A stretch of DNA of 64,000 nucleotides from an uncultured Desulfovibrionaceae bacterium (GCA_949299515.1 CASGAP010000012.1:157948-221947); one strand, 5' to 3'. Shown: positions 8,656-18,492, counted from the first letter of the stretch. A program made the numbers and translations. The notes: generated from the sequence alone by a model not told the origin.

Positions 8656-10302
8656 TTATTTATTTTTCAATGAAGCCGCAATAAATTCCCTGAACAGCGG
8701 ATGTGCCTGCATGGGATTGGATTTAAATTCCGGGTGAAACTGACAGCCCACAAACCACGGGTGATCTTTGATTTCCACAATTTCCATAAGTTCGTTGTCA
8801 GGAGAAGTTCCGCTGAAAACAAGGCCTTTTTCTTCAAGCAGGTCTTTAAATTTATTGTTGAATTCGTAACGATGACGGTGACGTTCAAAAATCTCTGCGC
8901 TTTTATAGGCTTCGTATGCTTTTGTTCCTTCTTTGAGCACACAGGGATATGCCCCAAGACGCATGGTTCCGCCCTTGTCACTGCTGCAGTCGCGGACTTC
9001 GCGCTTATTGGTGCGGAAGTCAAACCATTCCTTAATCAAATAAATAACGTTGTTTTTGCAGTCCGGCACAAATTCTTCGGAATTTGCATCTTCAAGCCCT
9101 GCCATATGACGTGCAAATTCCATGACAGCGCACTGCATACCGAGACAAATACCGAAGAAAGGCACGTTATTTTCACGGGCATAGCGGATAGCTTCGATTT
9201 TTCCTTCTACACCGCGGTATCCGAATCCGCCGGGAACCAAAACCCCATGACAGTCGGCAAGCATGGATTTAACATTGTCCTTGGTTATTTCTTCTGAATT
9301 TACATATTTAAGCTGTACAGTGGCAAAGTTGGCAACCCCTGCGTGAATAAGCGCCTCATGCAAACTTTTATAGGCTTCTTTAAGATCAACATATTTTCCG
9401 ACAATAGCGATTGTGACGGAATCTTTCGGATTATTGAAATCAGCAATGAGTTTGCGCCAGGAATCAAGTTTTGCGTTGCCGGCATTGAGCTGCAGCATGA
9501 TAACAACTTTCTGGTCAAAGCCTTCTTCATAAAATTTTAAAGGCACTTCATACACATTTTTCACGTCAACGGAAGTGAAAACAGCACCTTCCTCCACGTT
9601 GCAGAACAGCGAAATTTTGCGTTTCAGCTCTGTAGGTATGGTTTCTTCGCAGCGGCAAAGGATAATATCGGGCTGAACGCCGATAGACAGCAGTTCCTTA
9701 ACGCTGTGCTGTGTCGGCTTTGTTTTGTATTCCCCGGCAGCCCTAAGGTACGGAACCAGCGTAAGATGTATGTTCAGGCAATTTTCCCTGCCAAGCTCGG
9801 AACGCAGCTGACGCATGGCTTCCAAAAAAGGCAGACTTTCAATATCGCCCACAGTGCCGCCAATTTCAATAATCGCAACATCGGGAGCTTCATCGGCACT
9901 GACATCGGCGGCAAGACTCAGCATACAGCGCTTGATCTCATCGGTAATATGCGGAATAACCTGCACAGTACCGCCAAGATAATCACCGCGGCGTTCTTTA
10001 TTGATAACGGTATAATACACTTTACCGGCGGACGTACTGTTCCGTTTGGACAAAGAAACGCCGAGATACCGTTCATAATGTCCCAAATCAAGGTCGGTTT
10101 CCGCACCGTCGTCGGTAACGTACACTTCTCCGTGCTGAAACGGATTCATGGTTCCAGGGTCTACGTTGATATACGGATCAAGTTTTTGAATGGTAACTTT
10201 CAGCCCTCTGGATTTCAGCAAGGCACCCAAAGAAGCTGCAGCAAGCCCTTTTCCCAATGAAGATAAAACACCGCCTGTTACAAAAATAAACTTGGTTTTC
10301 AT
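8656..10302 (-). CDS. pyrG: CTP synthase
   Basis: CTP synthase aminates UTP to CTP using glutamine and ATP. The 548 residues match the usual length. The N-terminal synthetase domain begins [15 protein letters not shown] and carries [13 protein letters not shown]. The C-terminal class I glutamine amidotransferase has the nucleophile in FFGICLGMQ (near residue 384), an upstream GFGYRG, and the QFHPEF His/Glu near residue 522. It is transcribed alone, divergently from purQ, and ends in its own terminator. A 10-bp palindrome, TTACCGGTAA (10335-10344), lies 33 bp upstream of the start codon; its role is unknown. Confidence 0.97.
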   Translation of the reverse strand: MKTKFIFVTGGVLSSLGKGLAAASLGALLKSRGLKVTIQKLDPYINVDPGTMNPFQHGEVYVTDDGAETDLDLGHYERYLGVSLSKRNSTSAGKVYYTVINKERRGDYLGGTVQVIPHITDEIKRCMLSLAADVSADEAPDVAIIEIGGTVGDIESLPFLEAMRQLRSELGRENCLNIHLTLVPYLRAAGEYKTKPTQHSVKELLSIGVQPDIILCRCEETIPTELKRKISLFCNVEEGAVFTSVDVKNVYEVPLKFYEEGFDQKVVIMLQLNAGNAKLDSWRKLIADFNNPKDSVTIAIVGKYVDLKEAYKSLHEALIHAGVANFATVQLKYVNSEEITKDNVKSMLADCHGVLVPGGFGYRGVEGKIEAIRYARENNVPFFGICLGMQCAVMEFARHMAGLEDANSEEFVPDCKNNVIYLIKEWFDFRTNKREVRDCSSDKGGTMRLGAYPCVLKEGTKAYEAYKSAEIFERHRHRYEFNNKFKDLLEEKGLVFSGTSPDNELMEIVEIKDHPWFVGCQFHPEFKSNPMQAHPLFREFIAASLKNK

Positions 10303-10376
10303 GAATGACCCCGATTATGTTGTTGCTCAGTTAATTACCGGTAAATAGTAACAAAAAATTTTATGTTTGTCACGCA

Positions 10377-10405
10377 TTGACCTTTAATTATTTCGCTACT
10401 ATACT
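10377..10405 (+). promoter_or_regulatory. predicted sigma-70-type promoter of purQ
   Basis: TTGACC (10377-10382) and TATACT (10400-10405) are 17 bp apart. They lie about 90 bp upstream of purQ in an AT-rich divergent region shared with pyrG. No purine riboswitch or PurR box was recognised. Confidence 0.6.
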
Positions 10406-10495
10406 ATATTTTCAAAAGATTGAAAGAAATATTTTTTTTCTAAAAAACATAAATTAAAACAAATATTTTTATAAAAAAATATAAATGGAGTCAAC

Positions 10496-11311
10496 ATGGC
10501 AACTGTAAAAGCTCTTGTTTTAACTGGATACGGCACAAACTCCCATAAAGAAACTGCCTATGCAATCCGTCAGGCAGGTGCCGACGAGGCAGATATTGTG
10601 CATTTTTCCGATATTGTATCCGGAGCGGTAAAATTAAATGCATATCAATTTTTGCTTTTTCCCGGCGGCTTCCTTGACGGAGATGATTTAGGCGCCGCCC
10701 ATGCCGCCGCTCAGCGCTGGCTCCATTTAAAAGACAGCGAAGAAAAACCGCTGCTTGACCACTTAAACAAATTTCTTGATAACGGCAAACTTATCATGGG
10801 CATCTGCAACGGTTTCCAGCTTCTGGTAAAACTCGGCATTCTGCCCAGTCTCGACGGCAAACGCTTTGAACGCCAAGTATCCCTGACCCATAATCTTTCA
10901 GCACGCTACGAAGACAGATGGGTACAGCTCAAAGCCAACAAAAACAGTCCCTGCATTTTTACCCAAGGCATTGAATATCTGCAGGTTCCGGTACGCCACG
11001 GCGAAGGCAGAATAGTAACCCCGGACGAAGCAACGCTGAACAGACTCGAACAGGAAAATCTTATCTGCCTGCAGTATACTGATCCAAGAACCGGTGAAGC
11101 TACTCAGGAATATCCTTATAATCCAAACGGTTCTCCCAAAGCCATAGCCGGACTTACCGACCCGACAGGACACGTACTTGGTCTTATGCCCCACCCGGAA
11201 GCCTTTAACCACCCCACAAACCACCCGCATTGGACAAACAGCACAGACGAAAAAACCAAAACTTTAGGCACGGTTATTTTTGAAAATGCCGTACGCTATC
11301 TGAAAGGCTGA
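10496..11311 (+). CDS. purQ: phosphoribosylformylglycinamidine synthase, glutaminase subunit
   Basis: PurQ supplies ammonia from glutamine for the fourth step of purine synthesis (FGAR to FGAM). The 271-residue class I amidotransferase has LFPGGFLDGDD, the nucleophile Cys104 in GICNGFQLL, a HGEGR motif in the region typical of PurQ, and the His/Glu pair in MPHPEAF near residue 233. It is longer than the roughly 227-residue Bacillus type and more like the glutaminase end of large PurL proteins. No purL or purS lies nearby. The start has a GGAG site at good spacing. A strong bidirectional terminator follows. Confidence 0.92.
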   Translation: MATVKALVLTGYGTNSHKETAYAIRQAGADEADIVHFSDIVSGAVKLNAYQFLLFPGGFLDGDDLGAAHAAAQRWLHLKDSEEKPLLDHLNKFLDNGKLIMGICNGFQLLVKLGILPSLDGKRFERQVSLTHNLSARYEDRWVQLKANKNSPCIFTQGIEYLQVPVRHGEGRIVTPDEATLNRLEQENLICLQYTDPRTGEATQEYPYNPNGSPKAIAGLTDPTGHVLGLMPHPEAFNHPTNHPHWTNSTDEKTKTLGTVIFENAVRYLKG

Positions 11312-11324
11312 AAAAACTTCAAAA

Positions 11325-11369
11325 ATACAAATAAAGACCATTGAGTTAATCTATGGTCTTTATTTGTAT
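11325..11369. terminator. bidirectional hairpin terminator between purQ and the glycosyltransferase
   Basis: A perfect 17-bp stem (11325-11341 with 11353-11369) has an 11-nt loop. It is AT-rich at its base, so it can work as a terminator for both converging transcripts. Confidence 0.75.
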
Positions 11370-11409
11370 GCAATGAAAAAAAGTAACATTTGCTTATATG
11401 TTTTATATA

Positions 11410-11847
11410 TTAAGATTGTCCGACAGCAGAATATTTGCAGACAATGTTTTTATAAGTAAAATAATTTATTAGTTTCAAATGTTTTGTTACGTGCCCTTTA
11501 GAGATTAAAAACTCTCGAATCTCAGATGAATATTGATTAAAATAGTTTTTACGCAATGTTCCGGATTCAAGATCGTCAACAATATCATAACCGCCGTTAT
11601 TTTTTAATAAAAATTTATTGCTCTCTTTCCATCTTATTGCTTTTTTTTCTGTTTCTTTATAATCCCGAACATTAAAATGATATAAAGTGATTTTATCTAA
11701 AGAAACATTCAATCTATGTCTCATTTTAACACTGTGATTTCCGCCGCGGACTTTTAAATACCCTTTTGCTTTGTGAATTGCTTTAGGACATTCCATTCCA
11801 CAGGCAATAGGAGGCAAATTTAATTTGTTATATATATATATATTCAA
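11410..11847 (-). CDS. glycosyltransferase, C-terminal fragment (out of frame with its 5' half)
   Basis: This frame continues the glycosyltransferase of 11828-12391 after a one-base frame difference located exactly in a (TA)7 tract. It has no plausible start of its own (only a TTG inside the tract). Visible features fit the end of a GT-A glycosyltransferase of the Glyco_tranf_2_4 type: PPIACGMECPKA, KVRGGNHSVK, and ITLYHFNVRDYKETEKKA, which resembles the usual final H-F-x-x-R motif. If one TA unit were added, or two removed, the junction would read through as SSFEYIYIYNKLNLPP and give a protein of about 330 residues. The region is much more AT-rich than its neighbours. Confidence 0.75.
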   Translation of the reverse strand: MNIYIYNKLNLPPIACGMECPKAIHKAKGYLKVRGGNHSVKMRHRLNVSLDKITLYHFNVRDYKETEKKAIRWKESNKFLLKNNGGYDIVDDLESGTLRKNYFNQYSSEIREFLISKGHVTKHLKLINYFTYKNIVCKYSAVGQS

Positions 11848-12391
11848 AAGAACTTATCGGATTTGTTACCCAATAGGGAGTCATAAAAAAGTCTGAAACT
11901 AAATCATCACATGGAAAAGAATAAACAGACGGAATTGTGACACAATTTACCTTCTTTGGCAAATTTAATAAAGTTTTCTTTAAATTTAAATCATGAGAAA
12001 AATAAAACTCATCACTATCAGAATTTATAATCCAATAAGCTTTATACTTTCTTTTTGCCAACAGTATCATTTCATGAACAAATTTTTTCTGATTCCATTC
12101 TTTTGTATTTTTTACTATAATTTCAATCGGATAACCTTCCTGCTTTAACTTATTTATAATTTCACCTGTTCTATCCGTACAATTATGAAGCATAACAATC
12201 AATACATCAATTCCCATTGAAAAATGAAATCTAACAAAGCGTTCTATCAATACTTCATCATCTTTTACCAATAATGTCATTACCAATTTTTTAGAAGAAT
12301 TGGAACATAAATATTGTTTAAATTCACGTCTGGCTCTTTGAGAAAAAACCGAACGAAACAAAAGCGTAAAATAATCTTTAGAAAATTTCAT
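11828..12391 (-). CDS. glycosyltransferase family 2-like, N-terminal part (truncated by TA tract)
   Basis: These 187 residues carry the nucleotide-sugar half of a GT-A fold enzyme: LVMTLLVKDDEVLIERFVRFHFSMG, DVLIVMLHNCTDRT, and the DxD-like metal motif NSDSDEFY. The family transfers sugars onto surface polysaccharide or lipid-linked acceptors. An AAGGAAAG ribosome binding site precedes the ATG. The frame stops inside a (TA)7 tract, and the remaining domain continues in another frame at 11410-11847. The gene is flanked by terminators on both sides and is AT-rich, suggesting an acquired single-gene cassette. It is either phase-variable (OFF here) or a recent pseudogene. Confidence 0.82.
   Translation of the reverse strand: MKFSKDYFTLLFRSVFSQRARREFKQYLCSNSSKKLVMTLLVKDDEVLIERFVRFHFSMGIDVLIVMLHNCTDRTGEIINKLKQEGYPIEIIVKNTKEWNQKKFVHEMILLAKRKYKAYWIINSDSDEFYFSHDLNLKKTLLNLPKKVNCVTIPSVYSFPCDDLVSDFFMTPYWVTNPISSFEYIYI
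11829..11843 (-). repeat. (TA)7 dinucleotide tract at the glycosyltransferase frame break
   Basis: Seven TA units plus a T lie inside the coding sequence. On the minus strand the present unit number leads to a TAA directly after the tract. Five, eight or eleven units would restore one long frame. This is the classic layout of a slipped-strand contingency tract, now in the OFF state. Confidence 0.8.
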
Positions 12392-12425
12392 TATTCTAAC
12401 TTTCCTTAAGTAAAAATTAAAAAAA

Positions 12426-12446
12426 AACGGGAGAAAATCTCCCGTT
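12426..12446 (-). terminator. Rho-independent terminator of glyA
   Basis: The stem AACGGGAGA/TCTCCCGTT has a 3-nt loop and is followed on the minus strand by a T run. It lies directly after the glyA stop codon. Confidence 0.8.
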
Positions 12447-12451
12447 ATTTT

Positions 12452-13702
12452 TTAATATGCAAAAAGCGGGAAACGGCTTGCAAATTCTGCAACGGCCTTA
12501 TTAATTTTTTCCAAATGGGCGTCATCGTTAACATGAGCAAGCACGTCGATAATCCATTCGGCAACCTGATCCATTTCCTTTTCTTTCATACCGCGCGTGG
12601 TAAGAGCAGGAGTACCGATACGCACGCCGCTGGTTACAAACGGAGAACGGGTTTCAAAGGGCACGGTATTTTTATTAACCGTAATGCCTGCTTTATCAAG
12701 AGCGTGTTCGGCATCTTTACCGGTAATTTCCTTATTGGTGAGATCAAGAAGCATAAGGTGGTTATCCGTACCGCCTGAAACAATGTCATAACCGGCATCA
12801 AGCAAACGCTTGGCAAGATGACTTGCATTTTTAACCACTTGTTTTTGGTAGTCGACAAATTCAGGACGCAGCGCTTCACCAAAAGCAACAGCTTTAGCCG
12901 CAATAACGTGCATTAACGGACCGCCTTGAATACCGGGGAAAATCTGACTGTTCAGAGTTTTTGCAAGATTATTTTCTTCCGTGCTGTTGGCAAGAATCAT
13001 GCCGCCGCGGGGACCGCGCAGTGTTTTGTGAGTAGTTGTGGTGGTAATATGGGCATACTGTATCGGTGAAGGATGTAAACCGGCAGCAACCAAACCTGCG
13101 ATATGAGCCATGTCAACCAAAAGTTTGGCACCTACGCTGTCAGCAATTTTACGCATACGTTCAAAGTCAATAATACGGGAATATGCACTGGCGCCGGCAA
13201 CAATAACCTGAGGTTTTTTCTCGTTGGCTATTTCTTCCAATTTATCGTAATCAATCAGGCCGGTTTCTTTATCAACGCCGTAAGAGATAATATTGAAAAG
13301 CTTACCGGAAAAGTTTACGGGGCTGCCGTGAGTCAGGTGACCGCCATGGGAAAGGTCCATACCCAAAATAGTATCCCCGGGTTTTGCTATGGCAAAATAT
13401 GCTCCCATATTTGCCTGGCTTCCTGAATGGGGCTGAACGTTGACATAGTTGCAGCCAAAAATCTGCATAGCACGTTCCTGAGCTATGCTTTCCGGTATAT
13501 CTACATATTCGCAGCCGCCGTAATAACGCTTGGAAGGATAGCCTTCTGCATACTTATGCGTAAGAATTGAGCCTTGGGCTTCACGGACAGCATTGGAAAC
13601 AAAGTTTTCAGATGCAATAAGTTCCAGTTTGGTAACCTGTCTTCTGTTTTCCTTATAAATTGCTTCTGCAATTATCGGATCCTGAGAAATAATGTTTTGC
13701 AT
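12452..13702 (-). CDS. glyA: serine hydroxymethyltransferase
   Basis: GlyA converts serine and tetrahydrofolate to glycine and methylene-THF. I use the ATG at 13702 (MQNIISQDP) because a GGAG ribosome binding site lies 5 bp upstream; an upstream TTG at 13738 would begin inside the fabF terminator. The 416 residues include [18 protein letters not shown]-like [16 protein letters not shown], and the PLP lysine in [14 protein letters not shown] near residue 226. It ends the lipid/ribosome block and is separated from fabF by a hairpin, so it may have partly independent expression. Confidence 0.97.
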   Translation of the reverse strand: MQNIISQDPIIAEAIYKENRRQVTKLELIASENFVSNAVREAQGSILTHKYAEGYPSKRYYGGCEYVDIPESIAQERAMQIFGCNYVNVQPHSGSQANMGAYFAIAKPGDTILGMDLSHGGHLTHGSPVNFSGKLFNIISYGVDKETGLIDYDKLEEIANEKKPQVIVAGASAYSRIIDFERMRKIADSVGAKLLVDMAHIAGLVAAGLHPSPIQYAHITTTTTHKTLRGPRGGMILANSTEENNLAKTLNSQIFPGIQGGPLMHVIAAKAVAFGEALRPEFVDYQKQVVKNASHLAKRLLDAGYDIVSGGTDNHLMLLDLTNKEITGKDAEHALDKAGITVNKNTVPFETRSPFVTSGVRIGTPALTTRGMKEKEMDQVAEWIIDVLAHVNDDAHLEKINKAVAEFASRFPLFAY

Positions 13703-13724
13703 ATTAACTCCTATAAAACTTAAC

Positions 13725-13764
13725 AAAAAAAACGCCACAAAGAGCTTAGCTCTACTGTAGCGTT
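13725..13764 (-). terminator. Rho-independent terminator of fabF
   Basis: A long stem pairs AACGCCACA (13731-13739) with TGTAGCGTT (13756-13764) and has an inner AGAGC/GCTCT stem. On the minus strand it runs into eight T. It lies between fabF and glyA. Confidence 0.8.
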
Positions 13765-13788
13765 ATACATAAAATTTATCAATAAAAA

Positions 13789-15036
13789 TTATGCGTCGTA
13801 ACGCTTGTAGAGCATACTTGCGTTCGTACCGCCAAACCCGAAATTACTGCACAGAACATATTTCGGATTAAGTTTTTTCGGGCCGTCGGCCATATAATTA
13901 AGATCGCACATAGGATCCGGATTTTCAAGATTGATTGTGCCGGGAACAATGCCGGTATCAAGCGTCAGAACAGAAATAACGCTCTCTACCCCGCCGGCTG
14001 CGCCCAGCAAGTGGCCTAACTGGGATTTATTGGAACAAATGGAAAAGTTTTTTGCATGATCGCCGAATACGGTTTTTAAAGCCTTGGTTTCGGCTTCATC
14101 GTTGGCATGAGTTGAAGTGCCGTGAGCATTGATGCTGTCGATGTCCGCAGGGCTTACACCGGCATCTTCCAAAGCACGCTGCATGGAAAGAGCCATGCCG
14201 GCACCGCTTTCCAAAGGAGCTACCATATGATTGGCATCGTCGGAAGCGCCGCAGCCGACAACTTCGGCATAAATATGCGCACCGCGGGCAAGAGCGGAAT
14301 CAAGGCTTTCAAGCAAAAGAAGCCCTGCTCCTTCACCCATGACAAAGCCGCCGCGTTCCGCATCAAAAGGACGGGAAGCTTTTTCCGGAGTATCGTTATA
14401 CTTGGTGCAAAGAGCTTTCATGGACGTAAAGCCGGAAATCCCCATAGGAGTAATGGTGGATTCGGCACCGCCGGTAATCATGGCGTCACAGCGGCCCATA
14501 ACTATTTCCGTATATGCGCTGCCAATGGCATGGGTTGCGGAAGCGCAGGCACTGGTAAGAACCAAATTGGGCCCCTTGGCACCAACGGCTATGGCAACCT
14601 GACCGGGAGCCATATTGGAAATAAGCATAGGAATATAAAAAGGAGATACGCGGGATGGACCGGATTCGACAAGTTTGGTATGGAACTGTTCGATGGTGGC
14701 CAAACCGCCGAGTCCTACCCCAAGCAAAACACCGATTCTGTCAGCATTCGCTTCGGTAACGACATATCCGGAATTTTCCATAAGCTGCAGGGCTGCACAG
14801 ACTGAAAACTGAACAAACCTGTCCATGCGCTTGCTTTGTTTGGACGGAATATAAGCATCTGGATTAAAATCCGGAATTTCACCTGCAATATCGGTATCAA
14901 AACCGGTAGTATCAAAACCGGTAATTTTTTTAATACCGGACTTGCCTGCCAAAATACCTTCCCAAGTGGTTTTAACATCAAGTCCCAACGGAGTAATTGC
15001 GGAAATACCTGTAACAACAACACGTCTTCTAGACAT
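13789..15036 (-). CDS. fabF: 3-oxoacyl-[acyl-carrier-protein] synthase II
   Basis: FabF is the elongating condensing enzyme of type II fatty acid synthesis. The 415 residues carry the Cys-His-His triad: Cys in LTSACASATHAIG (near residue 164), His in NAHGTSTHANDEAE (near 303) and His in KSQLGHLLGAAGG (near 340). A GAGGAT ribosome binding site precedes the start. It follows acpP after a short gap containing a hairpin terminator, so acpP and fabF can be made in different amounts from the same operon. Confidence 0.97.
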   Translation of the reverse strand: MSRRRVVVTGISAITPLGLDVKTTWEGILAGKSGIKKITGFDTTGFDTDIAGEIPDFNPDAYIPSKQSKRMDRFVQFSVCAALQLMENSGYVVTEANADRIGVLLGVGLGGLATIEQFHTKLVESGPSRVSPFYIPMLISNMAPGQVAIAVGAKGPNLVLTSACASATHAIGSAYTEIVMGRCDAMITGGAESTITPMGISGFTSMKALCTKYNDTPEKASRPFDAERGGFVMGEGAGLLLLESLDSALARGAHIYAEVVGCGASDDANHMVAPLESGAGMALSMQRALEDAGVSPADIDSINAHGTSTHANDEAETKALKTVFGDHAKNFSICSNKSQLGHLLGAAGGVESVISVLTLDTGIVPGTINLENPDPMCDLNYMADGPKKLNPKYVLCSNFGFGGTNASMLYKRYDA

Positions 15037-15060
15037 CTTATATCCTCGTTTGTTATTTTT

Positions 15061-15088
15061 AAAAAATAGGACGTCAAAGACGTCCTAT
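15061..15088 (-). terminator. hairpin terminator after acpP
   Basis: The stem ATAGGACGTC/GACGTCCTAT (15066-15075 with 15079-15088) has a 3-nt loop and a T run on the minus strand. It separates acpP from fabF and probably acts as a partial terminator that raises the acpP to fabF ratio. Confidence 0.8.
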
Positions 15089-15092
15089 CCGA

Positions 15093-15329
15093 TTATTCAC
15101 CCACGTGTTTTTTTACGTAGTCAATTGCGTCTTTAACTTTCAAGATTTTTTGAGCGTCTTCGTCTTTAATTTCGCAGTCAAAAGCGTCTTCCATAGCCAT
15201 AATGAGCTCGGTAAGGTCAAGAGAGTCAGCGCCCAAATCTTCAACAAAGGAAGCTTCAGGTTTTACTTCTTCTTCAGAAACACCCAATTGATCTTGAATA
15301 ATGGTTTTGATTTTTGCTTCAACAGACAT
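15093..15329 (-). CDS. acpP: acyl carrier protein
   Basis: This is the 78-residue acidic carrier of fatty acid synthesis. The phosphopantetheine attachment serine is Ser36 in [13 protein letters not shown] strong GGAGGG ribosome binding site precedes the ATG. It lies between fabG and fabF, and a hairpin follows its stop codon, in keeping with a protein needed in large amounts. Confidence 0.97.
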   Translation of the reverse strand: MSVEAKIKTIIQDQLGVSEEEVKPEASFVEDLGADSLDLTELIMAMEDAFDCEIKDEDAQKILKVKDAIDYVKKHVGE

Positions 15330-15358
15330 ATTCCCTCCACACGGGTTTTATTTTATAG

Positions 15359-16105
15359 TTAGCAATAAAGACCACCGTTAACCGATAGTACTTGGCCAGT
15401 AATGTAAGAGGCTTTATCTGATGCCAAAAAAGACACGGCATCTGCCACATTCTGAACGGAACCGAAACAGCCCAAAGGAATGGCTTCGGCATATTTTGCC
15501 TTTACGTCCTCAGGAAGTTTTGCTGTCATGTCCGTTTCGATAAAGCCCGGGGCAACAGCGTTAATGGTAATAGAGCGGGAACCAAACTCTTTGGCGGCTG
15601 ATTTTGTAATGCCGATAAGACCGGCTTTTGCCGCCGCGTAGTTTGCCTGTCCTGCATTGCCCATAAGTCCGACAACGGAAACAATATTGACAACCCTGCC
15701 GCTACGCTGTTTTGCCATAATTTTGGTAGCTTCCCTAAGACAAGTAAAAGCACCCTTTAAATTTATATCAATAACCGCATTGAAATCTTCGTCTTTCATG
15801 CGCAGAATCAATCCGTCCTTAGTAATGCCGGCATTGTTTACCAAAACATCAAGACGGACTTTATCTTTTATTTCATCCTGAAAAAATTTGCTGACAGCTT
15901 CCGCATCACCCACATTCAGGCAAAAAGCTTTTGCTTTTCCGCCACAAGCGGTAATTTCTTCCACTACCTGATTGGCTTCCTGCGGTTTGGAAACATAGGT
16001 AAGATAAACCTGGTAGCCGTCTTTGGCGAGTGTAAGCGCAACAGCCTTGCCAATGCCCCTTGAGGCTCCAGTAACAAGAGCCGTGGATACCAATTCATTA
16101 CTCAT
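15359..16105 (-). CDS. fabG: 3-oxoacyl-[acyl-carrier-protein] reductase
   Basis: FabG reduces 3-oxoacyl-ACP with NADPH. This 248-residue short-chain dehydrogenase has the cofactor motif TGASRGIG (residues 12-19), NNAG, and the catalytic Ser-Tyr-Lys with YAAAK near residue 153. It is separated from fabH by about 110 AT-rich bases that may hold an internal promoter. Confidence 0.96.
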   Translation of the reverse strand: MSNELVSTALVTGASRGIGKAVALTLAKDGYQVYLTYVSKPQEANQVVEEITACGGKAKAFCLNVGDAEAVSKFFQDEIKDKVRLDVLVNNAGITKDGLILRMKDEDFNAVIDINLKGAFTCLREATKIMAKQRSGRVVNIVSVVGLMGNAGQANYAAAKAGLIGITKSAAKEFGSRSITINAVAPGFIETDMTAKLPEDVKAKYAEAIPLGCFGSVQNVADAVSFLASDKASYITGQVLSVNGGLYC

Positions 16106-16218
16106 AAGTTACTCTCTTTGTCAATTTTGTTGCATATTATTAAAACAGTTTTTTAGTTTTTTCAAGCTAAAAATTACAATTTTAATAAGTTTTTTCACTT
16201 ATCAAAAAATTACTCACC

Positions 16219-17238
16219 TCAGCAAAGCAAAGCCGAACCCCATGTCAGGCCCGCCCCGAACGCGGTCAGCAATGTTTTCTGCCCCTGTTTCAGCAAGCCT
16301 TGTTCCCGTGCTTCGGCCATAGCCAAAACAATTGAGCTTGCTGATGTATTACCATACTTTTCAAGATTTGTAAAAACTTTATCCGGCGAAATATTCAGCC
16401 TTTCGCCCACAGCCTCGATAATTCTCAGATTTGCCTGATGGGCGATGAACAAATCCACATCGGCGACTGTAAGAGAATTTTTTGCCAAAAGTTTAAGACT
16501 TTCCTGCGCCATACCGCGCACCGCGTGCTTAAACACTTCTCTGCCCTGCATGGTAAGAAAAAAATCCTCGGCAATGGTATCGCCTACCTGAACTTTTTTG
16601 TCCGTACCGCCGCCTATGCGTATCAAATCCTTATAATCACCGTCCGCACCGACGGAAACATCAAGAATTTTAAACAAGTGTCTGCCGCTGCCGCGGATAA
16701 CGACTGCCCCGGCGCCGTCACCGAAAAGCACGCTAGTGGTTCTGTCGCGATAATTCATTCTGCGGGAAAGGCTTTCAGCGGTAACAAGCAAAATGACGGC
16801 ATCAGGATTTAATGCCAAAAAAGCACGGGAAAGTTCAAGCCCGTAAATAAAGCCGGAACAGGCGGCATTAAAATCAAAACAAACCAAACTGGGATTATTT
16901 TCGGAAATATGCTGCAAACCGGAAAATTTCGAAAGGCCGAGTTTTTCGGCAACAATGCAGGCAACACTTGGGGAAAGCGTTTCGGGAGAGCAGGTGGCAA
17001 CCAGCAAATGCGTTATCTGCGAAGCGGAAACCTGTGCGTCCGCCAGAGCCTTTTCGGCGGCAGCCACCGCATATTGAGAAATATTTTCATCGTCTTTCAA
17101 GACATGACGGGAGCGGATACCTGTCCTGGTTACAATCCATTCGTCGCTGGTATCCATTATTTTTTCAAGGTCAAAGTTGCTCAGCGTATTTTCCGGAACG
17201 CTGACGGCAAGACCTGCAATATGACATACGGTACTCAT
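16219..17238 (-). CDS. fabH: 3-oxoacyl-[acyl-carrier-protein] synthase III
   Basis: FabH starts fatty acid synthesis by condensing acetyl-CoA with malonyl-ACP. The 339 residues contain the Cys-His-Asn triad: Cys in FNAACSGFIYGLE, His in FIAHQANLRI and Asn in KYGNTSASS. It begins 3 bp after plsX, implying translational coupling in the order plsX-fabH. Confidence 0.96.
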   Translation of the reverse strand: MSTVCHIAGLAVSVPENTLSNFDLEKIMDTSDEWIVTRTGIRSRHVLKDDENISQYAVAAAEKALADAQVSASQITHLLVATCSPETLSPSVACIVAEKLGLSKFSGLQHISENNPSLVCFDFNAACSGFIYGLELSRAFLALNPDAVILLVTAESLSRRMNYRDRTTSVLFGDGAGAVVIRGSGRHLFKILDVSVGADGDYKDLIRIGGGTDKKVQVGDTIAEDFFLTMQGREVFKHAVRGMAQESLKLLAKNSLTVADVDLFIAHQANLRIIEAVGERLNISPDKVFTNLEKYGNTSASSIVLAMAEAREQGLLKQGQKTLLTAFGAGLTWGSALLC

Positions 17239-17241
17239 ACG

Positions 17242-18288
17242 CTATACAGAGGAACGGGCATAACTCGTCAGTTCTTCATTTTCTTTTAATGTAGCAAGAA
17301 GACGGTTATGCGTATCTTTTTCTATGTATGTATCTGCCATAAGCACGGCACTTTCAATGGCACGGACATTGCTGGAACCGTGACAGACAAAACTTATGCC
17401 TTTTAAACCCAGCAAAGGTGCGCCGCCGTACTCGGCATAATCAATTTTTTTTGCAAAGCTTTTAAATGCTTTTTTTGCCAAAAACGCGCCGATTTTCGGC
17501 AGAAGCCCGTTGCCCATCAGCTCTTTTTTTAAGACATGGGCAAGAGAAAAGGCAAGCCCCTCGCTGAGCTTCAGTGCAATGTTGCCGACGAAACCGTCGC
17601 ACACAACCACATCCACATCACCGATAAAAATATCGCGGCCTTCAACATTGCCGACAAAATTGATATTTTGGGCAACTTTCAGCAAATCATAGGCCTCTTT
17701 TACCGTATTGGTGCCTTTTCCTTCTTCTTCTCCGATGCTCAAGATACCGACGCGGGGTTCTTCATAGCCCAGAATATCTTTGGCAAAAGCCGACCCCATA
17801 AGGGCAAACTGAAACAAATGATACGGTTTGCACTCAACATTTGCCCCTACGTCCAATATCAGACGGGGAGTGGTTTTTGACGGCATTATGGTTGCAAGAC
17901 AGGGACGCTCAACACCGGAAATTCTTCCGATAATGAACATACCGCAGGCAACGCAAGCGCCGGAATGCCCAGCGCTGATTACAGCGTGAGCTTCACCGTC
18001 TTTCACAAGCCTGCAGGCAACCTGAATGGAAGAATCTTTTTTCTGACGCAAAATATCCGACGGCTTTTCCTTCATTTCCACAACCTGAGAAGCGTGAACA
18101 ATGGAAAAGTCGGTATTTTTGAGATCGTCAGGGAGCGTATCCAAAACTTCCTGAATGGCACTTTCAATGCCGACAAGCAATATTTTGGCTCCGCAGCTTT
18201 TCGCCGCTTTTAACGCTCCGGGAACAACAACGGAAGGACCGAAATCGCCTCCCATTGCGTCCACTGCCAAAATATTCTTACTCTTCAT
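17242..18288 (-). CDS. plsX: phosphate acyltransferase PlsX
   Basis: PlsX makes acyl-phosphate from acyl-ACP for phospholipid synthesis through PlsY. The 348 residues show family signatures: AVDAMGGDFGP at the N-terminus, ISAGHSGA, VGANVECKP and GNVEGRDIF. Its start overlaps the end of rpmF by 11 bp, the conserved rpmF-plsX-fabH arrangement. Confidence 0.96.
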   Translation of the reverse strand: MKSKNILAVDAMGGDFGPSVVVPGALKAAKSCGAKILLVGIESAIQEVLDTLPDDLKNTDFSIVHASQVVEMKEKPSDILRQKKDSSIQVACRLVKDGEAHAVISAGHSGACVACGMFIIGRISGVERPCLATIMPSKTTPRLILDVGANVECKPYHLFQFALMGSAFAKDILGYEEPRVGILSIGEEEGKGTNTVKEAYDLLKVAQNINFVGNVEGRDIFIGDVDVVVCDGFVGNIALKLSEGLAFSLAHVLKKELMGNGLLPKIGAFLAKKAFKSFAKKIDYAEYGGAPLLGLKGISFVCHGSSNVRAIESAVLMADTYIEKDTHNRLLATLKENEELTSYARSSV

Positions 18289-18463
18289 CGCTGCTTACAG
18301 CTTCTACCTGGCGGCCTTTATACTTTCCACAAGCAGGGCAAATTGCATGGGGAACAGTAGGAGCACCACAAGCACAATAAATCACAGAAGGTTTTGCAAT
18401 GCGGTCATGAGAGCGGCGCATACCTTTTTTGGAACGGGATTTTTTATTTTGTTGAACAGCCAT
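18278..18463 (-). CDS. rpmF: 50S ribosomal protein L32
   Basis: This 61-residue basic protein begins with the family signature MAVQQNKKSRSKKGMRRSHD. It has a four-cysteine zinc site (CACG and CPACG). It lies between the DUF177 protein gene and plsX, the usual position. Confidence 0.96.
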   Translation of the reverse strand: MAVQQNKKSRSKKGMRRSHDRIAKPSVIYCACGAPTVPHAICPACGKYKGRQVEAVSSDEE

Positions 18464-18492
18464 TCTATTCTCCTTGGCTAAGCTTTCGCTTA

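Noticed and set aside
10335..10344. TTACCGGTAA palindrome as a pyrG operator
   Set aside because: A 10-bp palindrome in an AT-rich region is easily due to chance, and no promoter consensus is placed around it.
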